From: an uncultured Tateyamaria sp.
GTDB lineage: Bacteria > Pseudomonadota > Alphaproteobacteria > Rhodobacterales > Rhodobacteraceae
NCBI RefSeq assembly: GCF_947503415.1
Contig: NZ_CANNDS010000002.1
Coordinates: forward strand, 930,001-994,000
Reading direction: 5' to 3'
Length of the DNA: 64,000 nt
A program made the translations under genes and the position numbers. The notes below the pieces were generated by a model that did not search any database, was not told the DNA's origin, and saw nothing but the letters and a program-made list of their open reading frames with translations. Below are positions 36,144 to 44,363 of this stretch, one piece after another (the stretch's first letter is position 1; every line of letters starts with the position of its first letter).

Positions 36144-37376
36144 CTATTCGGCGGGGGCCGGGAGTGCCCCGCTCAGCCGTGTTTCGTGTCCCGGCACGGG
36201 ATGGCGGGGGATAAGCAGCGCAAGGCAGAGTGATGTGGCGGCCATACCGGCGGCCAAAAGGAACACGGCACCGGGCGAGAAGAGCCACAAGAGCCCCAGT
36301 GGAACCGGCAAGCCAACTGCCGCGATGTGATTGATGGTAAAGGCCACGGCAGCAGTGGGTGCAATGTCCTGCGGGTCGGCGATCTTCTGGAAGTAGGTTT
36401 TGAGTGCCAGCGCCAACCCAAAGAAGATGTGGTCAATGACGTACAGAGCCGCCGCAATCATCAGACCCCAGCCGAGAAAATAGACACCGCCATAGGCAAG
36501 AAAGACCAGCACGAGACCGGTATATTCGAACACCAGCGCCTTCTGCTCGCCAAAGCGCGCGACGATCCGGCCCAGCAGCGGGGCGACGATAATGTTGACC
36601 ATCAGGTTGATCAGGTAGAGCGCTGTCAACTCGTGCACCTGAAACCCGAACTTCTCCACCATCATGAAGCCGGCAAACACCATGAAGATCTGCCGCCGCG
36701 CCCCAGACATGAATTGCAGCGCGTAATAGAGCCAGTAGCGTTTGCGGAGCACAAAGGTCTTCAGCTGGGGTGTGGGGGCTTCGAATTGGGGGTAAGCCAG
36801 CACGGCAAACACCGCGATCGCGGCCGTAATGCCGCCGCCCACCATGTAGACGGTGTTGTAGGTCAGGCCCAGCGGCTCCCACAGAACCATGATGACGAAG
36901 TAGACAAGGAACGTGGCCGTTGATCCGGCGGCAAGAAGCCAGCCCAGCATTTGGGGGGCACGGTCCTTGGGCAGCCATTGCAATTGCAGGGACTGGTTGA
37001 CCGTCTCGTAATAGTGAAAGCCGATGGAACTGATAAAGGTCAGGGCCAGAATGCCACCCATCTGCGGAAACTGGGCCGTCAGAGCCGTCGCAACGCCAAG
37101 CATGACAAGAGAGATCATGCCAAGCACCTGCTCGCGCATGAACATGATCACCACGATGACACCCACGGCCAGAAAGCCGGGAATTTCCCGAATTGCATGC
37201 AGCAGGCCGATGTCAGCGCCATCGAAATTCGCGGCATCCACGACAAAGTTGTTGAGTAGTGCCAGCCAGACCGAGAACCCGATCGGCATGGCAAAGGCCA
37301 TCAGGAACAAAAGCGCGACGGGACGCCGCCAGGCCGGCAGCGTACGCGCGTCATCAAGTGCGATGTATTGGGCCAT
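36144..37376 (-). CDS. MFS transporter
   Basis: A 410-residue membrane protein with about 12 hydrophobic segments in two halves separated near residues 185-205. Arg/Lys-rich loops (MFMREQ, LRKRYW, RIVARFGEQK) mark the cytoplasmic side. It belongs to the major facilitator superfamily, but I cannot give a substrate. The gene ends 58 bases before prmA's start and may be upstream in the same transcript. Confidence 0.85.
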   Translation of the reverse strand: MAQYIALDDARTLPAWRRPVALLFLMAFAMPIGFSVWLALLNNFVVDAANFDGADIGLLHAIREIPGFLAVGVIVVIMFMREQVLGMISLVMLGVATALTAQFPQMGGILALTFISSIGFHYYETVNQSLQLQWLPKDRAPQMLGWLLAAGSTATFLVYFVIMVLWEPLGLTYNTVYMVGGGITAAIAVFAVLAYPQFEAPTPQLKTFVLRKRYWLYYALQFMSGARRQIFMVFAGFMMVEKFGFQVHELTALYLINLMVNIIVAPLLGRIVARFGEQKALVFEYTGLVLVFLAYGGVYFLGWGLMIAAALYVIDHIFFGLALALKTYFQKIADPQDIAPTAAVAFTINHIAAVGLPVPLGLLWLFSPGAVFLLAAGMAATSLCLALLIPRHPVPGHETRLSGALPAPAE

Positions 37377-37512
37377 GCGAGCGGCTTACGCCTTTTCCCG
37401 CGCCTTGGCGAGGGGCGTGTCTGTGCGCTGGGGCGCAGACAGTCTGTGAACGCCGCCCACATAGCGCAAGGATCGGGTTGCGGGATCTGCGCGCGCACGA
37501 GAGACTGCACAT

Positions 37513-37962
37513 ATGAAACAGCATGACGTTCAAACACAGTTCGGCAATCTGACCCTCACGGAAGAGGACGGCGCGATTGTGCGCTTGACCTGGGGCACAA
37601 CGGGCCGGGCAGACCGGTCAGCGGTCCTTGATGCCGCGGTGGACCAAGTACGGGCCTATGATGCTGGCGATCTGGAACGCTTCGATCTGCCGCTCAAGGT
37701 GCGTGGGTCGGACTTTCAACGTGATGTGTGTGATGCGATGTCGGATATCCCGTTTGGTGAGACGATCACCTATGGGGACATCGCGAAGATGCTGGACGTC
37801 CCGGCGCAGGCCGTCGGTCAAGCCTGTGGCGGCAATCCCATTCCGATCATCATCCCCTGCCACCGGGTGATGGGGGCCAAGGGGCTGACTGGCTTTTCCG
37901 GGGCGGGCGGGGTCGAGACCAAGGTGGCACTGCTGCGCCACGAAGGTGGGTTCCTGATCTAG
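37513..37962 (+). CDS. ogt: Methylated-DNA--protein-cysteine methyltransferase
   Basis: A 149-residue DNA repair protein. The acceptor-cysteine motif PCHR (115-118) lies in IIIPCHRVMG. The winged-helix DNA-binding part is present: FQRDVCDAMSDIPFGETITYGDIAK. It removes O6-alkyl groups from guanine and then cannot be reused. No Ada-type regulatory domain is attached, so it is the Ogt type. Its last four bases overlap the convergent pcs gene. Confidence 0.93.
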   Translation: MKQHDVQTQFGNLTLTEEDGAIVRLTWGTTGRADRSAVLDAAVDQVRAYDAGDLERFDLPLKVRGSDFQRDVCDAMSDIPFGETITYGDIAKMLDVPAQAVGQACGGNPIPIIIPCHRVMGAKGLTGFSGAGGVETKVALLRHEGGFLI

Positions 37963-38648
37963 CGCTGGGGGATCAATTGCTGGGCGATGCCTGCGAACAC
38001 CAGATAGAGCGATGTGACCACAAGTCCCCAATGCGCCCAGCTTTCGGGGTGGAAGTCGACCCAGGCGGCCCATCCGGCAAAGAACGTCCAGCCAAGCGCC
38101 ATGGGCAGCGTCACCCAGCGCCAGCGTTCCGTCCGAACGGGGTGGACGAATTTCAAAGGCAGGAACATGCCCACGGCCAGAACCGTGACAAGCGCCAGTG
38201 AGACCCAGAAATTCGGCTCGAGCGCGAAGATCACAAGCACCACCATGTTCCAGCACCCCGGAAAACCCGAGAACGAATTGTCCTTCGTTTTCATCCGCGT
38301 GTCGGCGAAATACATGGCGGAGGCAAAGGTGATCAGGATAATGGCCACCCAGCCTGTCCACCCTGCCATGAGCCCTGACGCAAAGAGCGCGAAGGCCGGG
38401 ATGAACACGTAGGTCAGATAGTCGATGATCAGGTCGAGAAGCACGCCGTCGAATTCGGGCGCGTTGACCTTGACGTGGTATTTGCGGGCCAGCGGGCCGT
38501 CGATCCCATCCACGAAGAACGCCACGACCAGCCACACGAACATCAGGTCCCATTTGGCTTCGACCGCAGCCAGCATCGCCAGCATCGCAAAAACGGCGCC
38601 CGTGGCCGTCAGGAGGTGAACGCCAAGGGCGCGCATTCGGAGTGTCAT
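37959..38648 (-). CDS. pcs: Phosphatidylcholine synthase Pcs
   Basis: A 229-residue membrane enzyme of the CDP-alcohol phosphatidyltransferase family that makes phosphatidylcholine from CDP-diacylglycerol and choline. The catalytic motif DGIDGPLARKYHVKVNAPEFDG, followed by LLDLIIDYLTYVFIPAFAL, matches rhizobial and roseobacter Pcs. Several hydrophobic segments are present. I take the ATG at 38648; an ATG 18 bases upstream would add six residues, and neither has a clear ribosome-binding site. Confidence 0.9.
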   Translation of the reverse strand: MTLRMRALGVHLLTATGAVFAMLAMLAAVEAKWDLMFVWLVVAFFVDGIDGPLARKYHVKVNAPEFDGVLLDLIIDYLTYVFIPAFALFASGLMAGWTGWVAIILITFASAMYFADTRMKTKDNSFSGFPGCWNMVVLVIFALEPNFWVSLALVTVLAVGMFLPLKFVHPVRTERWRWVTLPMALGWTFFAGWAAWVDFHPESWAHWGLVVTSLYLVFAGIAQQLIPQR

Positions 38649-38691
38649 GAGCCCGTCATGGTACATGATGCGGTTGGTTGCAAATGCAAAA

Positions 38692-38716
38692 ACCGCGCCG
38701 AATGGGTCGGCGCGGT
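38692..38716 (-). terminator. Rho-independent terminator of a decayed cytochrome gene
   Basis: ACCGCGCCG (38692-38700) pairs with CGGCGCGGT (38708-38716). On the minus strand the stem is followed by TTTTTGC. It lies 34 bases after the stop of the cytochrome fragment and is better preserved than the gene it served. Confidence 0.8.
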
Positions 38717-38749
38717 CAGGTGCAGGCCATGCCGCAGCCCGTGTGCTGG

Positions 38750-38950
38750 CTACTGGCCCAAACGCACCTCTTCAAGCGGGTAGCCCGGATGATCCTGTGC
38801 CTCCCAGCCAATGTGACAGTCATGGCAAAAGCTCTGCTTGACCTTCATGACTTTGCCGTTGGGCTGTAGATCAAGGTAACGCCAACCTGTGGCATCGCGT
38901 GATCGGCGTTTTCTGCGATTGGTTTTTCCAGGTTTTTTGCCAAGCCAGAT
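38750..38950 (-). pseudogene. C-terminal remnant of a CxxCH cytochrome
   Basis: In the frame ending at the TAG at 38752-38750 the minus strand reads RDATGWRYLDLQPNGKV and then KQSFCHDCHIGWEAQDHPGY, ending PLEEVRLGQ. CHDCH is a c-type haem-binding motif, and the context resembles the end of cytochrome P460-type proteins. The frame is closed upstream by TAA at 38953-38951 and there is no usable start with a signal peptide, so only the last 50-65 codons remain. A terminator follows at 38692. The 5' part has probably been lost; xerC lies directly upstream. The P460 assignment is tentative. Confidence 0.6.
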
Positions 38951-39014
38951 TTAGACTTACGCATGGCTATGGGCCGGTCCGTGATATCGTACTTATCTGC
39001 GAAGGGTCTATGAC

Positions 39015-39953
39015 CTACGCCTTCGGATGGGCCTTGGCGTACACTTCCATCAATCGGACGGTGTCGACAGCGGTATAGGCCTGCGTCGTCGACAAAGAAG
39101 CGTGGCCCAGCAACTCCTGGATCGCGCGCAGATCGCCGCCTGCATTGAGCAGATGCGTTGCAAAGCTGTGGCGCATGGCGTGGGGTGTGGCGCTGGCCGG
39201 AAGACCCAGTTGCATGCGCGCGTTGGCCATGACCTTCTGAATGGCACGTGGCGCAAGTGCGCCGCCCCGGATGGCCCGGAAGAGCGGGCCGTCGTCCGGC
39301 AGATCGAATGGACAGGCATTCATGTAAGCGTCGACCGCATCGCGTGCCGCGTCGATCACAGGCACGATCCGTTCCTTGCCGCCTTTGCCGGTGATGCGCA
39401 GCACTTGCGGCAAGGGGGCCTGCCCCGCGCTCAGCGACAACGCCTCGGATATCCGCAGGCCACATCCCCACAGCAGCGTCAGAACGGCGGTGTCGCGCAG
39501 ACCCACCCACAGCTTGTCCGATTGCAGAGGCGTGATGTCGAGCAACTCGCGGGCTGCACTTTCGTCCAGCGGGCGCGGCAGCTTCTTGGTAAACTTGGGC
39601 GCGCGGGTGCTGAGCACGGCGGTGGGTTCGAACCCCTCGCGCTGGCTGAGCCATTTGTAGAATGCCTTGACCGCCGACAGTTTGCGGGCCAGCGATCTTG
39701 CCCCCACACCCCCTGCCCGCGTGTTTGCCATCCACGACCGCATGTCGCGCGTGTCGATCCGCGCAAGCGCGCCAAGCCCCTGGGTCTGGCCCGAGTGTTC
39801 CGTCATAAACGCAAGAAATTCTGTGATGTCGCGGCCATACGCCGTGATCGTGTTGTCCGCCGCCCCCTTGATGCCCCGTTCATGCGCCAGATAGTTTTCC
39901 AGCGCGTCACGAGCGGCGGGGGAGATCAGAGCACTTACGGAAATCTCGGTCAT
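39015..39953 (-). CDS. xerC: Tyrosine recombinase XerC
   Basis: A 312-residue site-specific recombinase that resolves chromosome dimers with XerD. The ATG at 39953 begins MTEISVSALISPAARDAL; a much longer open frame runs into the DUF484 gene and is not used. An N-terminal core-binding domain (about 15-105) precedes the catalytic domain with Arg167, Lys193, His258, Arg261, His284 and the nucleophile Tyr293. It follows the DUF484 gene, an association also seen in Gammaproteobacteria. Confidence 0.94.
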   Translation of the reverse strand: MTEISVSALISPAARDALENYLAHERGIKGAADNTITAYGRDITEFLAFMTEHSGQTQGLGALARIDTRDMRSWMANTRAGGVGARSLARKLSAVKAFYKWLSQREGFEPTAVLSTRAPKFTKKLPRPLDESAARELLDITPLQSDKLWVGLRDTAVLTLLWGCGLRISEALSLSAGQAPLPQVLRITGKGGKERIVPVIDAARDAVDAYMNACPFDLPDDGPLFRAIRGGALAPRAIQKVMANARMQLGLPASATPHAMRHSFATHLLNAGGDLRAIQELLGHASLSTTQAYTAVDTVRLMEVYAKAHPKA

Positions 39954-40035
39954 GGAGCGTATCGGAAGTGGCCGGAGAGCGCCAAAGGCATGGTGGGGTG
40001 TTTTTGGTGCATTCTTATCCAGAAATACAACGCCC

Positions 40036-40743
40036 TCATCCCAGCCAGCGTCGCATGGCCCGTTCGAACACACCCGTGAAGAAGGCCAGGAGGTCCGTAC
40101 CTTGCTGCGGGCCAAACATGTGCGGGTCTTCGGCGCCCATGACCAGCAGGCCGGGCAGACGGCCGTCGCCAAAGTCGAGCTTCAGGCACGCCTCGGACCG
40201 GATCCAGGTCGCGTCGTCGCCGTAGATTTCCGGATCGGAATCCTGCACCTGGCGCAAGGTCACTTGTCGCACGTTGCCGCCGCGCCCGTCTGTCAGATAG
40301 TCGTCGATAAAGCCGGGTTCGGCCACGCTGAGCACTTCGCCAAGCCGCTGCACAGCTGGGTCGCTGTCGTTCTGCACCGATTCCAGCACCAGCTTGACCG
40401 CGTCGACACGCAGGATTTCGGCCACCTCACCGCCCAGATCACGCAGGAAAGGTTCGAACTCCATCGGGTCGAGCATGCGCAGGATGGCGCGGTGGATCTG
40501 GTTGGTGCCGGCAAGGTTTTCGTAAGCGGCTGCGATCACAGAGCGGTGCGTGTCTTCCAGCCGGTCCAGCCGCGCTTCAAGACGTTCCATGGCGAGGCCG
40601 CGCAGATCGACAATGTTGCCGCCCATTGCGCGTTCGTTCGCAGCAATCAGCGCATGCATCAGATCCTTGTCGTCCAGAATCACATCCGGACGGGTGATAA
40701 TCGCCTCACGCAGGGCGTCATCGATCTTGGGTTGGCTGCTCAT
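40036..40743 (-). CDS. DUF484 family protein
   Basis: A 235-residue protein of the DUF484 family, with a GAF-like fold predicted from the family. The ATG at 40743 gives MSSQPKIDDALREAII. An N-terminal helical region (LMHALIAANERAMGGNIVDLRG, then MERLEARLDRLEDTHRSVI) precedes the domain ending DGRLPGLLVMGAEDPHMF and FFTGVFERAMRRWLG. It is encoded just upstream of xerC, as in many Proteobacteria; the function is unknown. Confidence 0.85.
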   Translation of the reverse strand: MSSQPKIDDALREAIITRPDVILDDKDLMHALIAANERAMGGNIVDLRGLAMERLEARLDRLEDTHRSVIAAAYENLAGTNQIHRAILRMLDPMEFEPFLRDLGGEVAEILRVDAVKLVLESVQNDSDPAVQRLGEVLSVAEPGFIDDYLTDGRGGNVRQVTLRQVQDSDPEIYGDDATWIRSEACLKLDFGDGRLPGLLVMGAEDPHMFGPQQGTDLLAFFTGVFERAMRRWLG

Positions 40744-41026
40744 ACCGTACCTGTTCTTTTTGTTGCCTGACGGCATATCACAGCAGAGTCCTGAAATCTG
40801 CACCGAACTTGGAATAATTGTTCAGATCGCTTCGGCCTGTTGCGAAGCGACGCCACGCACGGGGAAGTAGAAACGTCTTCTCCCCGTGAATACCGCCGTC
40901 TGCCCTGTCATATCCACGCCATGACACGAACACATGAAGCCACCACTCACGGATCCGCGCCCCGACTTTTTCCTCTGGGGCCGGTTGCGCTTCGTGTAAT
41001 GCTAAGGCGGGCCGGAACCCCCTGAT
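40744..41026. other. Gap between the DUF484 and transaldolase genes
   Basis: 283 bases with no gene. Two stem-loops are visible, TCGCTTCG/CGAAGCGA (40827-40850) and CACGGGGA/TCCCCGTG (40857-40888). Neither is followed by a U-tract, so neither is a convincing terminator for the minus-strand transaldolase gene. Confidence 0.4.
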
Positions 41027-41680
41027 TTACAGGATGTTCTGACCCGTCTTGGCCCAGTCTTTCATGAAGGCATCGAGGCCCGCATTTGTCAGCGGGTGGT
41101 TCGCCAGTTTCTTGATCACATCCGGGGGCGAGGTGATGACGTCGGCACCAATTTTGGCGCAGTCCTGAATGTGGTTCACCGACCGGATGGAGGCGGCAAG
41201 GATTTCCGTCTCGAACCCGTAATTGTCATAGATGGTGCGGATGTCTTCGATCAGCTCAAGACCGTCGATGTGGATGTCATCGAGCCGCCCGATGAAGGGC
41301 GAGATAAAGCTGGCCCCGGCCTTGGCCGCGAGCAGTGCCTGATTGGCGGAAAAGCAGAGCGTGACGTTGACCATCTTGCCTTCGCCCGACAGCACCTTGC
41401 ACGCCTTGAGCCCGTCCCAAGTGAGCGGCAGCTTGACCGTGATGTTGTCCGCAATCTCGGCCAACTTGCGCCCTTCGGCGATCATGGCGTCGGCTTCGAG
41501 TGCCACCACTTCGGCGCTGACAGGGCCATCGACCAGATCGCAGATTTCCTTGGTCACTTCGAGGATATCGCGCCCCGATTTCAGGATCAGCGACGGGTTG
41601 GTGGTGACGCCGTCGACCATACCAAGGTCATTGAGTTCGGCGATGGCGTCGATCTCGGCCGTGTCTACAAAGAATTTCAT
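41027..41680 (-). CDS. tal: Transaldolase (short, FSA/TalC-type)
   Basis: A 217-residue class I aldolase. The Schiff-base lysine lies in the [13 protein letters not shown] stretch, and [13 protein letters not shown] at the start and [15 protein letters not shown] near the end are family signatures. It works in the non-oxidative pentose phosphate pathway or as a fructose-6-phosphate aldolase; sequence alone does not separate the two. The length is typical of the short form. Confidence 0.92.
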   Translation of the reverse strand: MKFFVDTAEIDAIAELNDLGMVDGVTTNPSLILKSGRDILEVTKEICDLVDGPVSAEVVALEADAMIAEGRKLAEIADNITVKLPLTWDGLKACKVLSGEGKMVNVTLCFSANQALLAAKAGASFISPFIGRLDDIHIDGLELIEDIRTIYDNYGFETEILAASIRSVNHIQDCAKIGADVITSPPDVIKKLANHPLTNAGLDAFMKDWAKTGQNIL

Positions 41681-41770
41681 CTGTGGTCCCCTTAGATGGC
41701 TTGGCGTTTGCTTGGTCAGCGTTTACCTCAGGATGCGTGAAGACTGAACCCCTCATATGTTGGCGCTAAC

Positions 41771-43963
41771 ATGACGCCGTCGTTCTATGACGAGGGCGCG
41801 TTGGTGGCCGTGCTGACCACGCAACCGCTGGACCGGGCGCTGGATTACAAGGCGCCCGAGGGCGGCTGCCATCTGGGCGCCTTTGTCGAGGTGCCCTTGG
41901 GCCCGCGCAAGGTGCTGGGCGTGGTCTGGGGTCCGGGCAAGGGTGATTACGATTATGCCAAGGTGCGGTCGGTGCTGCGCGTGTTGGACGCCGCCCCCAT
42001 GCGCGACGAGATGCGCGCGTTTCTTAAGAAAGCCGCCGCGTATACCCTGACGCCGATGCCTGCGATGCTGCGGCTGGCGACCCGTGCGCCCGGTCTGGGT
42101 GATCCGCCGTCGATGCGCAAGGTGTACCGGCGTGGGGAGGCCGAGCCGGACCGGATGACAGATGCGCGGCGTCGGGTGCTGGAATTCCTGGGCGAATATG
42201 GGGACTTGGCATTTACCCTGAAGGAGTTGGCGGAGCTGTCTGGTGTGACCTCTTCGGTCATCAAAGGGTTGGTGAAACAGGGGGCCGTGGCGGAGGAGGA
42301 CAGCCCCCGCGATCTGCCCTTTCCCCCCATGGACCCGTCGCGCCCCGGCAAGGCGTTGACCGACGATCAAGCGCGGGCGTCGTCGCATATCGCTGGGGCG
42401 GTTCGGTCGGGGGCTTACGGCACAACCCTGCTGCGCGGTGTGACCGGGTCGGGCAAGACCGAGGTGTATCTTGAGGCTGTTGCGGCCTGTCTGGCGTCCG
42501 GTCGGCAAGCCCTTGTTTTGCTGCCGGAAATTGCGCTGACGGCTGAGTTTCTGAAACGCGTTGAAGAACGCTTTGGCGCCCGCCCGGCCGAGTGGCATTC
42601 AGGGGCCACCATGACCGAGCGGCGGCGCATCTGGCGCATGGTTGGGCAGGGCAATGCGCAGTTGGTTATCGGCGCGCGGTCGGCGCTGTTCCTGCCCTAC
42701 CAGAACCTTAGTCTGGTGGTTGTAGATGAGGAACACGACACGTCCTACAAGCAGGAAGAGGGTGTGCTGTACAATGCGCGCGACATGGCCGTTTTGCGGG
42801 CGTCCTTGCTGGGCGCACAGGTGGTTTTGGCATCGGCCACACCGTCGCTTGAATCGTGGGCCAATGCCGAAAGTGGCAAGTACACGCGCCTTGATCTGGA
42901 GGCGCGATTTGGCCCTGCGGTGATGCCCACGATGGCGACGATCGACATGCGGGCCGAGAAATTGCCCAGCAATCGGTGGGTGTCCGAAGAGCTGAAAAGG
43001 GCGGTAAATCAACGGCTTGAACGGGGGGAACAGGCGATGCTGTTCCTGAACCGCCGGGGCTATGCCCCCATCACGCTGTGCCGGGCCTGCGGGCATCAGG
43101 TGGGCTGTGACCAGTGCGATGCGCGCATGGTGGAACACCGGTTTCTAAAGCGGTTGATGTGCCACCAATGCGGCGAGACAAAGCCCATGCCGACCGTCTG
43201 TCCGTCCTGCGAGGCGGAGGACCGGATGGCCCCTGTCGGTCCCGGTGTGGAGCGGTTGGGCGAAGAGGCGGTGGAGCTGTTTCCGGATGCCCGCGTGGCG
43301 GTTCTGAGTTCGGATATGTACGGGTCTGCGCGGGCGCTCAAGGCCGAGATCGAAACCATTGCCGAGGGCGGTGCGGACGTCATCATCGGCACGCAGTTGG
43401 TGGCAAAAGGTCATAACTTTCCGTCGCTTACGCTTGTCGGTGTGATTGATGCCGACCTTGGCCTGCAAGGGTCTGATTTGCGTGCGGCAGAGCGGACATT
43501 CCAGTTGATGCGGCAGGTGGCGGGGCGCGCGGGGCGGGCGGAAAAACCGGGCACCGCACTGCTCCAGACCTATCAACCCGAACACCCGGTGATCCGCGCC
43601 ATTCTGGCCGGCGACGAAGAAGGGTTCTGGCGGGCCGAGGCGGCACAGCGAGAGGCGGCGGGTGTACCCCCCTATGGTCGGATGGCGGGGATCATCCTGA
43701 GCGGACCGGACGTGGCGCAAGTCTTTGATCTTGCAAACGCTCTGGCGCGCAATACCGGGCCCTTGCAGCGCGTGGGCGCGCAGGTGTTTGGCCCCGCCCC
43801 TGCCCCCATCGCCCGTGTGCGTGGCAGGCACCGGGTGCGGCTGTTGGTGAAGGCGGGCAAAGGTGTCGCACTACAGTCCGCCATCGCCCAATGGGTTGGG
43901 CAGGTGCGGTTGAAGGGCGACCTGCGTCTTGCCGTCGATATCGACCCGCAAAGCTTTTACTGA
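41771..43963 (+). CDS. priA: Primosomal protein N' (replication restart helicase PriA)
   Basis: A 730-residue superfamily 2 helicase. After the 3' DNA-binding domain and a winged helix come Walker A GVTGSGKT (223-230), DEEH (319-322), the paired zinc motifs CRACGHQVGCDQC and CHQCGETKPMPTVCPSC, and helicase motifs V/VI (GTQLVAKGHNFPSLTLVGVIDAD, QVAGRAGR). The protein reloads replication forks after collapse. The ATG at 41771 has little of a ribosome-binding site (GTTGGCGCTAAC). Confidence 0.96.
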   Translation: MTPSFYDEGALVAVLTTQPLDRALDYKAPEGGCHLGAFVEVPLGPRKVLGVVWGPGKGDYDYAKVRSVLRVLDAAPMRDEMRAFLKKAAAYTLTPMPAMLRLATRAPGLGDPPSMRKVYRRGEAEPDRMTDARRRVLEFLGEYGDLAFTLKELAELSGVTSSVIKGLVKQGAVAEEDSPRDLPFPPMDPSRPGKALTDDQARASSHIAGAVRSGAYGTTLLRGVTGSGKTEVYLEAVAACLASGRQALVLLPEIALTAEFLKRVEERFGARPAEWHSGATMTERRRIWRMVGQGNAQLVIGARSALFLPYQNLSLVVVDEEHDTSYKQEEGVLYNARDMAVLRASLLGAQVVLASATPSLESWANAESGKYTRLDLEARFGPAVMPTMATIDMRAEKLPSNRWVSEELKRAVNQRLERGEQAMLFLNRRGYAPITLCRACGHQVGCDQCDARMVEHRFLKRLMCHQCGETKPMPTVCPSCEAEDRMAPVGPGVERLGEEAVELFPDARVAVLSSDMYGSARALKAEIETIAEGGADVIIGTQLVAKGHNFPSLTLVGVIDADLGLQGSDLRAAERTFQLMRQVAGRAGRAEKPGTALLQTYQPEHPVIRAILAGDEEGFWRAEAAQREAAGVPPYGRMAGIILSGPDVAQVFDLANALARNTGPLQRVGAQVFGPAPAPIARVRGRHRVRLLVKAGKGVALQSAIAQWVGQVRLKGDLRLAVDIDPQSFY

Positions 43964-44000
43964 ACCGGTGCCGATTTTGCCGAATGGGTGAGTCGGCGCC

Positions 44001-44126
44001 TTACATTCACCCTATTTTCATAAAGTTTGACGCCAAAAACAGGGTGTCACCCCCAGTGCACCATGCGTGCCCCCCCCGTGCACCCCCAACGCGCGGCAGG
44101 TCCGGGGTTAACGCAACGCGCGGTGC
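44001..44126 (-). repeat. Dispersed repeat, copy B (inverted)
   Basis: This is the inverted counterpart of the element at 10909-11030. Read on the minus strand it contains GCGCGTTGCGTTAACCCC, GCGCGTTGGGGGTGCAC, then the phased boxes GGGTGCAC (44085-44078), GGGGGCAC (44074-44067), TGGTGCAC (44063-44056) and GGGTGACA (44052-44045), again exactly 11 bases apart, and a tail ending ATGAAAATAGGGTGAAT. The boxes differ from copy A but the spacing does not. Confidence 0.75.
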
Positions 44127-44220
44127 AAACAGACCAGACACTGCCAGGACCAGACGGCCCACAGCCCCATCCTGACCCAGGATGGTTATGAGACATAACC
44201 AATGAACCGCCTTGCCCATT

Positions 44221-44280
44221 TCTCTTGGCCAAAAATATCCCGGGGGTGAGCGCGTCAGCGCGAGGGGGCTGGCCCCCTCT
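44221..44280 (+). repeat. REP-like intergenic palindrome, copy 2
   Basis: CTTGGCCAAAAATATCCCGG is followed by GTGAGCGCGTCAGCGCGAG and the inverted repeat AGGGGGCTGGCCCCCT. The left part resembles copies 1 and 3. It lies in the 399-base gap between the convergent priA and ileS genes, which holds no gene but contains members of all three repeat families. Confidence 0.6.
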
Positions 44281-44340
44281 CACCCGATATCCACGAGCAC
44301 CAACGCAGCGCTGAGTGCGCCATCGACTGCCAAGAGCCCC

Positions 44341-44363
44341 GTAAGGCAGAGGTATCCTCCGCC
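44341..44363 (+). repeat. GTAAGG hairpin family, copy 5
   Basis: GTAAGGCAGAGGTATCCTCCGCC: GGCAGAGG pairs with CCTCCGCC with one mismatch. Its last base is the first base (on the plus strand) of the ileS stop triplet, so it sits at the very end of ileS, where it may help RNA 3'-end formation. Confidence 0.6.

Noticed and set aside
38845..38964. 39-codon ORF beginning MRKSKSGLAKN on the minus strand
   Set aside because: It runs out of frame with the CHDCH cytochrome remnant and has no conserved features. The cytochrome frame explains the same bases better.
43964..44363. tRNA or small RNA gene between priA and ileS
   Set aside because: No cloverleaf could be formed; the hairpins belong to the repeat families described.
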